The notes under the pieces were generated by a model, which was given only the letters and a program-made list of their open reading frames with translations, was not told the origin of the DNA and searched no databases. 32,872 nt of DNA, taken from contig QANT01006635.1 in assembly GCA_003254885.1 (NCBI GenBank), positions 1-32,872 of the forward strand, read 5' to 3'. The DNA is from Purshia tridentata. Taxonomy: Eukaryota; Streptophyta; Magnoliopsida; Rosales; Rosaceae. Positions 9,457 through 20,459 of the stretch are shown here, piece after piece (positions within the stretch are counted from its first letter, which is position 1; the number at the start of each line of letters is the position of its first letter). The position numbers and the translations under genes were made by a program.

Positions 9457-12400
9457 TCAAACCATCTCCAAAATTTTGATATTCCCTGTGGAATTTGCAG
9501 CAATTAAGGTTGAAGATTGGCCGCGCCAACAAACAGAAGAGATAAACTGTGCAGCATCATCTGTCTCGTGGCCCGAAATCGGGTCTGTGTTCTGAAACTT
9601 ATATGACAATGCTGGCATTGGAAAGGCCTTGTGGTAGACGAAAACCTGCTCAACCAAAAGTGATAATCCAGTAAAAGTTCTATAATCTGTCACCAGGAAC
9701 ATAAACATCAATAAATATGAACATTAACAATACCATGTCATGTTACTGAGGCTGGGAGGGAGAGAGAGAGAGACATTTTGTTACTATATAGCTAACTGAT
9801 TTGCTAATCTCTAGCGTATCTCCTAGTAAATTTATAGCCATAGGAGGGCCATTTTCTTAAATTTGTTTCAGAAGAAGCCTTGGAAAAGCTCTGATTGGAC
9901 ATTTGCCCTTTATAACACAACTTTCCAAATAATTGGTGGGGACTGGGGGCTCACAGCTATAGTGGTAGAATACTAATCCCACATAATTAGAGGTCACTCT
10001 CTTCCCAGGCCTTGGGCCCTTCTTTTCACCCCAAAAAAAGAGAGTTTCCAAGGGAGAATAAAAAACAAAACTTGGCTTCCCTAATCATAGGCTAATGCAT
10101 TATAGAAGCTAGGTTAATAACCTAACAAGCATGTGGTAACTGGAAGATGTTTGCCTACATAAATAAGTTACCTCATTAGTCTCTGAGCCGGTAGCAATGT
10201 AACCATCAGAAACTGACAAACCCACAAAGTTCTGCAACAAGGAAACATAAATAAGCTATAAATTGTAAACCAATATGACCATGTTTCCACTTGCATTGAG
10301 TGGATGAAAATAATACATTGGGGCTAGGAATTAGTGGTTTAGTGTAAGACTGCAATGAATGACTCCGGATAAACAGTATAACAGTGTTTAATAATTAACA
10401 AACCACACTCTCAGTCTCTTTTGTGGTTTTCCTTCACAACTATCCATAACATGATTCATGAAGATGGCAATTGAATAAGAAGCTTTCGCAGTTAAATACT
10501 TGTGATGGAAAACTTTTAGACCATCAGAGAGGGTCAAAGAAATTTAACTTAACAACTTAGTCAATAAAGAACAAATTTCATTTAAATAGCACAACTTTAA
10601 GTTATTGATTCAGCCTACGTTGGAGGTGTTGAAAGTTAACTCCTATTGTACCAACACTATGACCTACCTCTAACATTGTAAACTTATTTATCACAGAAAA
10701 CAAATCGTGTATGATTCCCAAAGTAAATATTCAGCATGCATTTGAGCTTCTCAAAGATTTACAGAAATCATTTACATCTAGTAGAACACAAATTTATTAT
10801 ATACCTATTTCACTTTGAATCTAATAAATGTAATAACGACCATAGTAGAACAAAGCATTTAGTGAATATTTTGAAATTCTTAAATACAACACAGACAAAT
10901 AAAAACAACAAAATCTGTTATCTGAAGAGCTGCCATAAACAGTGAAAATCTGTTCATAATGTCTGCCTAGAGTTGCGTGATATAGAAAATGAGAGAAAGT
11001 ACCTTCACATTTGTGTGGCCTGTGAATGATAGAAATGGAGCGTCGATGACCCGAGATGCGCATGTTGACAAATCCCAAAGCTTCAGAGTGTTGTCAGTGG
11101 AAGAAGAAACGAGATTCATCGTATCTACAAACTTGACATAACTCACAGTTTTGCTGTGTCCAATTAATGTGCAGAGAGGAATCTTAGAGTTACGAAGATC
11201 ATAGTAATAAATTTTATGATCCGCTGAACCAAATGCAAGGGAACGACTAGAATCCAAAGGAAACTGTACACAGCAGACATTGGCCTTTGTCTTTATTGTA
11301 CCAATACTTGCACCCTGCAGAAGCAATCCACATAAGAGAATCAACTTATCATACATCCAGAATTAAACATACAGAGCATGCAAATAGATGACTGCAGTAC
11401 GTTTAGTTTCAAAGCTGACATCCACCAAGTGCAAAAATAGAATTGCCTGATTGATACTCCATAGCTTAACAGAACCATCATCACTCCCGCTGGCCAACAT
11501 TGTTGGATCTGCTGATGAAAAGTCAATGGACCATACACGCCTCTCATGTTCTCTCATCTCCATAAGTACTTGACTTCTTGTAACATCCCATACCTGAACA
11601 TGTTAAGCAATTTAGTTAATATTGTTACAATATAAAACAACTGTTGGCCCATATCCAATAGCTTAAGCTTTAAGAAATAGACGAGTAATTGTAAACCAAT
11701 AAAATTTATCGTGATATCAAAGCAGAAGATCATGAGCTCGAATCTTGGCAATTGCATCATCCCAATATAAGTTAAATTCCACATGTTGGGATCTAATGGT
11801 TGAGAGACACCCACGTGTAAGGGGGAGTGTAAGAACATAGAAACAGTTGTTGGCTCACATCCTAATAACTTAATCTTTTGGAAATAGTGGTAAACTAACA
11901 AACTTTATCAAATACAAATTAATAGAGAGCTGAAAGGTGAATCACAAGAACAGCCCGACCTACCTGCACCACACCTTCAAAGTTACTTGAAGCAATCTGG
12001 CTTTTGATATAACTATTCCAACATATACTGCTTAGCTTTGACCTGCCAGCCATTTCAACTACAGGATAGTGGATATCACGATCCTCATTTATGATTGTGT
12101 CACATTCAAATACTTTAATTTTCTTATTAACACCAGCTGTAGCAAAAAATTCTCCATCACGATCAAAACTAAGCGAGCATACTAGATTTGAAGAATTTAA
12201 CAGATCCCCTTGCTTCAAATCTGCCCTAACTTTTAATTTTGAGAAAGATAGATACTTGCACAAACCCTCAAGGAATGGATCTATCCAACCACTTTTTCTA
12301 CTTTCACTATGTTGTTCTTTTGATGCCAAATTATTGACGGAACTTCTTTCAGTTGCAACAATAGACCCTCTAATATCACTACTTATTGGCGAATGTCTAT

Positions 12401-15100
12401 GTACAGGTTTCGCTGACTGCTTGATTGGCCTCCATCTTGTCAAAAGATACGCTGACTCGAGCTTTTTAAAATTCTTCATCAATCTAGAGCTTCTCAAAAG
12501 AATACTTTCTTGATTTTCATTATCTGACTTCTGACCATCCAAATTATCATCACATTCCTCAATGCTGTGATTCTGGATGCCTGGTCTGAACCTTTTTCTG
12601 GACCCATTAGCAGAATCATCATCACCAATAATATTCATTGATGGAAAACTTGAGGTTGACTGATCTTCCTTCACCAGTTCTGGGCATGAACCACCATGTT
12701 TCTTAGAAATTGTTTGGTGCTTCATAACTTCTTCAATATCAGAACACAGAAAAGAAAGAGTATGCTGTAACTTATCTGCAGCTTCCTGTTTCCGTTGTTT
12801 TATAAGCAAAAGAAATTCCAGCAACAACTCCTGCTCCTCTAATTTCTCTCTAAGCTCTATTGCTGCTTCACGCTCTTCCAAATCATCTCTCGGTTCATTA
12901 AGGAATTCACTCTGCAGCAACTCACTGAAACACATAGAAAAGTAGACTTTAAAAAGATGACCTTGCTGAAGTTATGTTGCATATATAAAAATTTTAAAAA
13001 AAAAGGTAGAGAGAGAGAGAGAGAGAGAGAGACTTTTATATGTCAGCACATGCTTCTCCATCTTTTAAAAATGCATGTCAATGGAAGGGAATGGAAGCGG
13101 GTAAATGCTGCCGATTGGGAAAGATATAAGGGGATTTATGAAATGCAACACCAAATTATTGAAGGTGGCATAACCTGTATGTAAAATTTACTCCCAGGAA
13201 TTGAAGACAAACAGCTAAACTTAAACAATTATCAAAACAAGTAAAGCAATTTATATATCCACCAAATTCAATTACCACATGAAGCTTGTGACACCAATAT
13301 CCAATTACATCATATCAGATAAACCCACATATGCCAGGCAGTTGCTAAACAGATAACCTATATGTCAAGAAATTTTTTAACATCAAATTCACCAAAGAAC
13401 TCCTCAATGCAATTCAAAACTGCAGTTCCATTTGTCAAGCCTAAGTAATATAATGGCTACTTCTCAAATTTGCTTCTAATCCACTTCTTGCCAATACCAG
13501 TGGCATGGGCCAATGCATGGGCCAATTCACTGAATATGAATACATAGAAACCTTCAAACTGACCTAACCTAAATTTGGCTTGACACACTTCTTTTTTGTC
13601 TGTCCACAGGAGGCCCATTTATACCTATGAGTTACACAATGAGAGGTAGCCCTCTCACATCCCATCAACCCCCCATCCTTGGAGAAGGCAGGTTTTGACC
13701 GAAGGTCCTTGGTAGACACCAGCTAAGTTCACCAGCTATGCTCGTTGTAACTGTCTTTTTTAAATTAAAAGAATTCCCAAGTGCAGCCATATATTTCTAA
13801 ATATTGCTAATAAATTCTTAGAATGGAACTTAACTTTCAACATATATTGGTCCTTGTGCAAATTATATGGCTTTAAAAGAAAAAAGAAAAATCAAAGTCA
13901 GAGAGATGAAAGGCATTTTGTAATAAGTAATCACCCCATTTTAGGCCGACTATTGGGCTCTGGGTGCAATAGCCATAAGCAAAAGGAAGCTTCTTTTGGC
14001 CATTTCAGCAGCAGTTGAGGAGGAAGAACTCGATGTCTCAGACTAGACATGGTCCTGCTCTTTTCTTCTCTTGAGCAAAATGGGCAGAATAACTGGTCAC
14101 AAGTAGCACCATCATGTTAGTCTACCAAAACCAAGAACTCTACACAAAGTCAACTTGAATGATTAATCGAATGCATCTGAATATCTTATTTAACTTAAAC
14201 TATAAATAAAATAATTGAAAGCTTTAAATGACAAACCTCAAAAAGAAGAACTCCTAATCGGTAAATGTCTGAAGCACAGGAACTTGTACCACCAGCAACC
14301 TCTTCGGGGCTAGCATACCAACTGCTCTCCATAAGCAATATCTGTTTCATCGGAAATGGTTGTCTCTTATCTTCTAGTTCAACACTCCTGTCTCCAGTTC
14401 TATTTTCTTCAGTCTCTTGCACCAATGATTCATGTTCTGCATAAATTGAGATTGACTGCATGCAACTTGTTTCTGACAAAGTATTTGTTGGCGTTGCCGT
14501 GGATTGGAAATTTTCTCTTCCTAGGTTGCTCTGTTGCTGATGCAAATTGCCATGCAAGAGATAGGACAAATTTTTAGTTTCTGAAGTTGGGCTATTTGGC
14601 TCTGGGCTGTTATCCTCGGGGGAATCAGTGCCAGAATCTGAACAAGACGCAGACTCGATAAAGGAGACATGGTTGAAAGATGACATAACAAAGCAGGAAG
14701 GCCGCACATTATGAACAACAATTCCTTGGGAATGTGCTACATTAACAATTTCTACTATTTGTCTAAATATGTGCAAGCATTCAAAGACATCAACAGATCG
14801 GTCTGGTTTATCCAACCATTGTCTCAAGCTAACATCACCGCATTCAATAGCTTGCACGAAAGGGTCAACTGCCACCTCATTCTCACAAACCCCAGATAAT
14901 CCACCCTGGTTTTGTAGGTGATCAGAGTGTGCCACCACAACCCTACTCTCCTTTCTTAAACCAGAATCCTGGGATGCATCACCTGACAAACCAAATCTTC
15001 CAACACGGATAAGCCTTGGATTCCGGTTTGAGACTCCAGAAGTATTCGGTCCCCTAGAACTAGCAGACTTCTGCCAAGCAGACTCGGATGAGCCTTCCAT
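9457..15100 (-). CDS. SPA3/SPA4: SPA3/SPA4-type COP1-interacting WD40 protein
   Basis: SPA proteins bind COP1 and form the CUL4-DDB1-linked ubiquitin ligase that removes light-response activators in darkness. Coding exons in gene order: 15100-14237, 14092-13935, 12924-11964, 11593-11447, 11314-11003, 10231-10172, 9645-9457, giving 896 aa. Visible parts: the MEGSS N terminus typical of SPA3/SPA4; a kinase-like domain (about 75-345) with [28 protein letters not shown] at 130-137 where active kinases have HRDxKxxN, so the catalytic Asp is missing, as is usual for SPAs; WYASPEE at 261-267; a coiled coil at about 355-405 ([20 protein letters not shown]); a basic SRKRFR stretch; and WD40 repeats from about 586 ([47 protein letters not shown]). 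Arabidopsis SPA3 and SPA4 are about 795-845 aa; extra length here includes a Ser/Asn/Gln-rich linker at 155-245. Whether it is SPA3 or SPA4 cannot be decided. The intron after exon 4 appears to use a GC donor. Confidence 0.95.
9760..9773. repeat. Short (GA)n run in SPA intron 6
   Basis: A 14-bp GA run within intron 6 (9646-10171). The rest of that intron shows nothing recognisable. Confidence 0.8.
10232..11002 (-). other. SPA intron 5 (771 bp), no further features
   Basis: The intron has donor GTACTT after AAG at 11003 and acceptor TTGCAG before 10231. Reading phase is kept (TNVK, then [10 protein letters not shown]). Short frames inside on both strands are not supported as genes. Confidence 0.8.
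11315..11446 (-). other. Probable GC-AG intron (SPA intron 4)
   Basis: The upstream exon ends ATCAATCAG (SINQ) and the next bases are GCAATT. The acceptor is CTTCTGCAG before GGTGCAAGT (GAS). Joining at CAG|GC restores the conserved SPA/COP1 stretch [16 protein letters not shown] without a gap. The nearest GT option, TTG|GTGGAT 21 nt downstream, also keeps phase but would add AILFLHL inside a WD40 blade. Confidence 0.75.
11623..11910 (+). mobile_element. TRIM-like miniature LTR retroelement in SPA intron 3
   Basis: Two direct terminal repeats of about 83-89 bp (11623-11711 and 11828-11910) start TGTTACAATATAAAACAACT and TGTAAGAACATAGAAACAGT and end TTTATCG and TTTATCA, so TG..CA-type ends are nearly intact. 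Just inside the left repeat is TGATATCAAAGC (11712-11723), two mismatches from the initiator-Met tRNA primer-binding word TGGTATCAGAGC. Just before the right repeat is a purine tract (AAGGGGGAG, ending 11827). The flanks AATAT (11618-11622) and AATAC (11911-11915) resemble a decayed 5-bp target duplication. At 288 bp with no coding sequence it fits a terminal-repeat retrotransposon in miniature. It lies antisense to the SPA transcript, between the exons ending at 11964 and starting at 11593. Confidence 0.75.
12925..13934 (-). other. SPA intron 2 (1010 bp)
   Basis: The largest SPA intron runs from donor GTGATT to acceptor GTTTCAG. It interrupts a Gly codon (GG|T) just before ELLQSEF, between kinase-like and coiled-coil parts. 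It holds a (GA)n tract at 13008-13032 and a short tandem GCATGGGCCAAT pair near 13504-13527. No gene is seen within it. Confidence 0.8.
13008..13032. repeat. (AG)n microsatellite in SPA intron 2
   Basis: An uninterrupted 25-bp AG/GA run close to the 3' end of SPA intron 2, on the far side of the branch region from exon 3. Confidence 0.95.
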
Positions 15101-16010
15101 TGTTATCCTCCTATAGCAAACATCCAAGAAATGGAGGACCACTCCGAACAGACACATACAAGAAATGGAGGAACTCTCCCACTTCTATTACAATTTCTCA
15201 CTTCCACCATAACCATCTTGAATCAAAAACTCATTTCGGTAGCAAAAACACATAAAATCCAGTTTCTCACCAAACACAGCATCTCAACATCACAAAGACA
15301 GAGTACCTGCCGGGCACAAAAGTAGCTTAATGAACGTTCACTATGAAAATTTAAGCACAAACAACAGACACAAGCAGATCACCACCAATACCCAATCAAA
15401 GAATGATGCAACAATCAAAGAATGATCTAACAGATTTCCAAGTAGACTAGAATCACAAAACCCAATTCACAGTTCATACTCACAGTCACATATATGCTAT
15501 TTCAAAGAACAACCAACCTCAAGCACCATCAGCAACAAAAATCCATGAAGAAAAAACTTTAAGAAATATTCAGAATATGAAGTATCAAGTATGTCAAACC
15601 ACCCGTCAGTTTATATATTGCATGAGAGAGAGAGAGAGAATAGAGTTACCAGTACCACCATGAAAAGGTGTTCTATTTCTGCTAGGCCAACCTGAAGAAA
15701 CAGTAGAACTTTTTAGCAGCAGTAGTAGTCGAAGAAGCTCTACAGCCTTATAAATTCCCAATAATTTCAAAACAAAAAAAACAACAAAATCTCTCACAAA
15801 AAACACAGGCCGTTTGTAAATTGAAGCAAAAGCGAAAAAAAAAAAAAACAATTTCTTTATTGTTATCAAGTTCCCTATTCTTTGTATCCTTATTGGGTGT
15901 ATGATGTCTATCACAAATATTATTACTTTATTGCTTCTTTTGCAGCTTGAGAGCGGAGAGAGGCCACTCTTTCAACTTTCGCTCTACTCTCTTCTCTATC
16001 TTCCCGCTTT
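15101..16010 (-). promoter_or_regulatory. SPA 5' leader with probable leader intron
   Basis: A convincing acceptor (TTTGCTATAG|GAGG) lies ten bases before the SPA start codon (exon begins 15110). A donor (ACTG|GTAACT) lies at 15650/15649, giving an inferred leader intron at 15111-15649. A GA/CT microsatellite (15624-15639) flanks the donor. The 5' exon would extend toward about 15990, where the minus strand is rich in CTCTC/GAGAG words typical of plant leaders. An upstream ATG in frame at 15157 falls inside the inferred intron. These are signal-based inferences. Confidence 0.5.
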
Positions 16011-16093
16011 ATTCCAAACTACCAACGTGGCACAACAAGGGCCTCTAGCTAATTTGAAACCATAGGCAAAACAGTAAATTACATAAAACTTTG

Positions 16094-16107
16094 TGGGCCA
16101 CTGGGCC
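16094..16107. promoter_or_regulatory. Paired site II-like elements (TGGGCC x2) upstream of SPA
   Basis: TGGGCC occurs at 16094-16099 and again at 16102-16107, about 100 bp upstream of the inferred SPA leader. Paired TGGGCY motifs are known TCP-factor sites in plant promoters. Function here is inferred only from motif and position. Confidence 0.35.
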
Positions 16108-19100
16108 TTGAATGGAAAAAAAAAAAAGATAGCTACAGCCTACAGAACAAAATATACATATAATCTGGGTTTTGTTACCTCTCTCTCTCTCACTCTGCTT
16201 AAAATTTAGAAAATTAACACTTGGCCCTTGTTTAAATGATTGGGACTCGTTATCCGGGTGTGGAAAACGGGCCTTTTCTTTCCCAAAGAAGAAAGTCCTA
16301 AACACTCTTTGGTAGTTGATTGATCAATAAACTATTAGTTTAATCCAAAGTAATCAAACAAAGAATTAAATATTAATCCAATGGTGTGGTTCCACTTCAA
16401 AACCTTAAAAAAACATGGGGAAAGTGTTTAGGGAAGTGTTACACGTTTTCTGATATTAACCACATAACTTTTTGGACAAAACGCAATACCACTAATGAGT
16501 TTGGTTAATGTTAAATTTATCTGACACAATTAATTAAATAATTTAAGTTATAATTGATTAGTATTCGGCACGAATACAAAATGACATAACCTACGAACAC
16601 AAATTCAATCATTCTTTCACACAATAATTCTAGTATTAATATTCCACACAATGTTACGAGAAATTCTTGCATGTAAAAAAAAAAAAATTTTTTTTACATT
16701 CACCTCTTACGAGCTAATTACATTGCTTATTACTGAAAATATATATACTCGTTTATAAAAATTCTCATTGTCATGATAGAGCCAAATCCCAGCGACCCAA
16801 ATTACCCCTTATAAAAAACTGATTCCATCTCACTCAGCTCAGTAATGTCTGGACTTAATACATCAATATTCATCCCCAAAACAATAAACCAACACACCTA
16901 ACAAGTTAGATGCATGCAAGACCACCCATAAGGCCATAACCACCACCGACTCATTCATAATTAACAAGGACAATCAAGTATTGGAATGGGGTTCAATAAA
17001 TATTTGATTACATGCTCACAAAGGACCTACAAATTTGAGAAAGAAAATAGATGTCAATGGGATTCTCAATGCTCCTTCTTTGTTTCACTGTAGACTAGAT
17101 AGATTCATTGAGATAAGGAATTGATTTTAAGGGCACTTCTCTTCCTTTTGTAATGCATATTGGGAAGCCCAAAAAGATCTAAATTGTGTGGTGTATTAAA
17201 CATGTTACTCGTCATCCTTTTTGTTTTGTAGGCATGTGGTATTAATGTGATATTTTAAAAATATGCTTTTTGGACAAAGTCACGAAGTTACATTAATTAT
17301 GACAAATTATAGAAGGCGCCTGAATGAGAAATAGTTGTTTCTTTCTTCTAAGTAGGCTCAGACTCAGAGTGAGAGTGGCCTTTTGCATCAATATTAATTA
17401 CATATTGTCATCTTTTCATGATTGTATATGTTGAAAGTGAAACAAGGGGCAGTTTAACTAGAACATTATACAATATTTGATTATTTTATCTAACAAGATA
17501 ATTTATATATCAAATTCTCTGTTTATACATATTATATGTTTAATAATATTTCATATCAATTCATACATATACATGTTGAAACAACAAAATATCTATAGTC
17601 ATTAACTGGGTTACCTAATATACTATTTTTCATTAAAAAGATACACTATTCTAGCTAGTTAATATCTACATGTTAAAACAACGAAAGATATATATAGACA
17701 TATAATAGTAGATTAATTGAATGAATGAACTGCTTGATATCTCATTTGATCCATTAAATATGCATTGTTGAAAAAAAACAGACTCTGTACAACAACACTA
17801 CAACTACAAACCTGAAGGTTGCCAACTTGATATTATCTCATGTCCACCTAACCTAATCTTACAAGTAAATGTTGAAACAACATAAAGGACTCATCGTTTC
17901 AACCAGAATGTGCATGCTAAAATATATGAATAATATTATTTGATTTCACAAACCCATCAATTTGTTTGTGTACAAGTTAAAACTTAAAAGTACTAAGATG
18001 TACTATTGACATTGTCGACGTGTGTGTAAAAACTGTCCCTTAAAATAAAAAATTTGATAAATTAAATCATGAAACTTTTAAAATTAGATTAAACGTGAGA
18101 AATTTGTTAAAAATTTCTTCTAAATTTTTGTCCAGAGGATATCTTTAAATAAGGGCAAAATAAACATATTTATAATGTCACATGTCCGCACAAATGATAA
18201 CACTTTTAATCAAAGAAACAGATAATATAATAAAAGAAATCAGGATTTGATCGGTACATACTATTAATTGTTAGTTTAGTTTCTTCAATAAAGAATTTGA
18301 TTAGTGCTTAGCAATCCATCAATTTTTAATACTTGTGTCGTTTAGCTATCAGATCGATTCCAACTTCCAGTCTTAAAAAATTTGTATTTTGGCACACACT
18401 CTCATAGAGATGATTAAGAATACCCAAACCAGGGATTATAAAAAGTGCAAACCTTTTGTATTAATTTGTTTGGGGATCTTAATCTTTATAGTTTCTTAGA
18501 TCTTTTTTTCTATTTTTTTTTATAGCAGGAAATAAGAAAATTCGAATCGGAATATGTAGAGAAAGCTTTTATTCTCATCTAGCTAAGCTGATTCAATTCA
18601 CTTCTTTAGTTTCGTTTTTAGAAAAGAAAAACAAATAATCAACCAATTATTTGCCTTTTTTTGCTCTCAAAATTTTAGTCTTCCTTGGACCACAAGGCTG
18701 TGGGCACAGGCACTGCAAACTAGGTGACTATATTCTCATAATCAATTTATTTGGTGTTAATAAAAAGAGAAGGCAGCTACGTATTGAAATTCAAAACATA
18801 ATTATTATAAATTTTGCCGAATTTTTTTTCTGAACAAAGATTCCCTATTTATTTGCCTATCTATCTTCCTATCATAAAGAGAATAGTGAGAGAAAAAAAG
18901 AAGAAAAGGTAGAAGGAAGCATAAACAATATTAAAAGCATGGCAGAGAGATGAATAGGCAAATGGATAGAGAATTTTAGTCTTTTTTTAGCATGATGTTC
19001 ATTGTTGGCACATTTTATAAAGGAAAAAAAGTATTTACCAATATCTTTATCTTAATAGCATTTACTTATTTCTATTTGTGAATGATGTAGCAAGTGATAA

Positions 19101-19580
19101 GCATATTAGTTTGATATTGGCTCATTCTTTAACAAGTGATAAGAAATTTTTAATTTATTTTTCTCTACATGGATGAATTTAAGCTAAGCACTTGAGAGAG
19201 ATGGAGATTTTTCATCATTTAGAGAACATATAAGGCTCATTAATGATCAGTTGGTGAATAAATTATATGTGGTGGACATGTGTGTCCACATTCAATCAAG
19301 TGCATGTCTGTATTGTGTGGCCTTTGGGCCAAGCAACAAATGCTGCCTTCAAAATAGCAAGCATAAAATCACACCAAGATGTGGCAGGAACAGCAACTGA
19401 GAAAGACAAATCGTTTACACTTTACAGTACCATATATTATGCATAATCAAGTTGAAAACAAAATATGAACTAAATAGTTTAAATTGGCCATGACACATGG
19501 AGGTCCATGTCTACATGAAAGCAGGTCATGAGCCTTAATTATTTCTAGATAAAAGTCTTTTCTAATGAATATTACCTGCT
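16108..19580. other. Intergenic region between SPA promoter and lectin gene
   Basis: About 3.5 kb of AT-rich DNA with no supported gene. Visible details are a CT run near 16180-16193, a poly(A)/poly(T) hairpin at 16671-16699, and a stretch near 16500-16610 (CTGACACAATTAATTAAATA, then CGGCACGAATAC) that recalls a dispersed dicot repeat but is too decayed to classify. The part just below 19580 is the lectin 3' UTR. I see no lectin-kinase remnant there. Confidence 0.55.
16671..16699. repeat. A/T-run hairpin
   Basis: ATGTAAAAAAAA and TTTTTTTTACAT form a perfect 12-bp stem separated by five further A residues. It could act as a transcription stop or cruciform, or simply be a chance A-run next to a T-run. 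Confidence 0.6.
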
Positions 19581-20387
19581 TCAATTATTGAAGCTCCAAT
19601 TCAAAATCTTATGATTTTCAATGAGTTGCCCTTGACCAGTTGATGCAGTGAACCCAACATACATTTCATCAAGAAACACATCAGAGAGATCAAGAGGAAC
19701 CTTAATCAAGGGTCTCTCTGGCTTTTTCGTGTTTTCAGGAACCAATGTTATGCTGAGCTGGTTATTCCAGTACTCAATCCAGGCTTGATAATTGACTCCA
19801 TTGTTCAGCTTTACTTCCTTGAAAGACCAGTTAGTGTTGTTATTGTCCTGCTGCACATCATCACTAAACCAATATCCTGCTCTGTAAGAAACTAGAGAAG
19901 TGAGAGAATTGACATCAACACCAACATGATTATTGTTGATATCATCCAATTCTTGGTTTTGAAATACATCGAATTCAATACCAAAAGCATGGTTTCTGGG
20001 ATCACCATCGTTGGTACTGTTCAAGAAGCCGAGATGTTGGGCTGAAGAGGCACCTTGGATGCCAGCAGAAGGAACAAAAATGAGGACAAATCCATGGCCT
20101 GGTAGAGAATCCTTGAATGGGGTTATAGAGAAGGTGAAAGAGGTGGTGAAAGGCAAAAGGTTCAAAGAGTTTGGATATCTTGTGGGTACCTTGGCCTTGT
20201 AGAGAGCTCTGCCAATGGAAAAGGTGGTGTTCCTTGTAAGAGAAAGAACACCAGAACCTATTGTTGCATTGCCATAGAGCAAGATATCAGAAGAATTGAA
20301 ACCATTGAAGGTGAAATCAACTGCAAAAGCAGACTGGAAGAGGAAGAGTTTGGTTAGAAATAGTAGGAGCAATTGAAGAGACTGCAT
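19581..20387 (-). CDS. Secreted L-type (legume) lectin domain protein, no kinase
   Basis: Intronless gene of 268 aa with ATG at 20387 and TGA at 19583-19581. A signal peptide covers about 1-22 (hydrophobic LQLLLLFLTKLFLF, cleavage after AFA). One legume-lectin domain fills the rest: VDFTFNGFNSSDILLYGNA at the start and YVGFTASTG..IENHKILNWSF at the end. Metal-site residues are kept (E138, D140, N144, D148, H154 in FGIEFDVFQNQELDDINNNH). The usual sugar-binding Asp is His98 (LPGHGF), as in many lectin receptor kinases. Several N-x-S/T sites fit secretion. It resembles the outer domain of clade VII lectin receptor kinases (memory-based), but stops where those proteins continue to hinge, membrane segment and kinase. 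It is probably an apoplastic lectin, perhaps in defence or carbohydrate recognition. An alternative is a truncated receptor-kinase copy, although the frame is fully intact. Confidence 0.9.
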   Translation of the reverse strand: MQSLQLLLLFLTKLFLFQSAFAVDFTFNGFNSSDILLYGNATIGSGVLSLTRNTTFSIGRALYKAKVPTRYPNSLNLLPFTTSFTFSITPFKDSLPGHGFVLIFVPSAGIQGASSAQHLGFLNSTNDGDPRNHAFGIEFDVFQNQELDDINNNHVGVDVNSLTSLVSYRAGYWFSDDVQQDNNNTNWSFKEVKLNNGVNYQAWIEYWNNQLSITLVPENTKKPERPLIKVPLDLSDVFLDEMYVGFTASTGQGQLIENHKILNWSFNN

Positions 20388-20449
20388 TGTTTAAACTTCT
20401 AAGGCACCAGCAGCAACCTATGAGTTTTCTTCAGCAGCATCCGGCAGTC

Positions 20450-20459
20450 AAATATATAG
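20450..20459 (-). promoter_or_regulatory. TATA box of the lectin gene
   Basis: The minus strand reads GCTATATATT here, about 63-72 bp upstream of the lectin start codon. This is a standard distance for a TATA box with a short leader. Confidence 0.6.

Noticed and set aside
9857..10051. 64-codon minus-strand frame in SPA intron 6
   Set aside because: It is flanked by well-supported SPA splice sites, and joining exons 6 and 7 around it restores the conserved NEVFVYHK sequence.
11712..11755. tRNA-like words (GAGCTCGAATCTTGGCA)
   Set aside because: There is no cloverleaf. The words belong to the primer-binding region of the TRIM-like element.
11554..11901. 115-codon minus-strand frame in SPA intron 3
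   Set aside because: It lies across the TRIM-like element and the intron-exon edge, in a different frame from the WD40 coding sequence.
15101..15157. N-terminal extension of SPA (MCLFGVVLHFLDVCYRRIT before MEGSS)
   Set aside because: A strong acceptor (TTTGCTATAG) lies between the upstream ATG and MEGSS. MEGSS matches the known SPA3 start, so the extension is most likely intron sequence.
16500..16615. Possible dispersed repeat with CGGCACGAATAC words
   Set aside because: It resembles a common dicot repeat from memory, but no ends or duplications are visible, so I did not list it as an element.
17000..19580. Possible lectin receptor kinase continuation downstream of the lectin gene
   Set aside because: I read the sequence past the lectin stop in the other frames and saw no hinge, membrane segment or kinase motif. 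The lectin is treated as a complete short gene.
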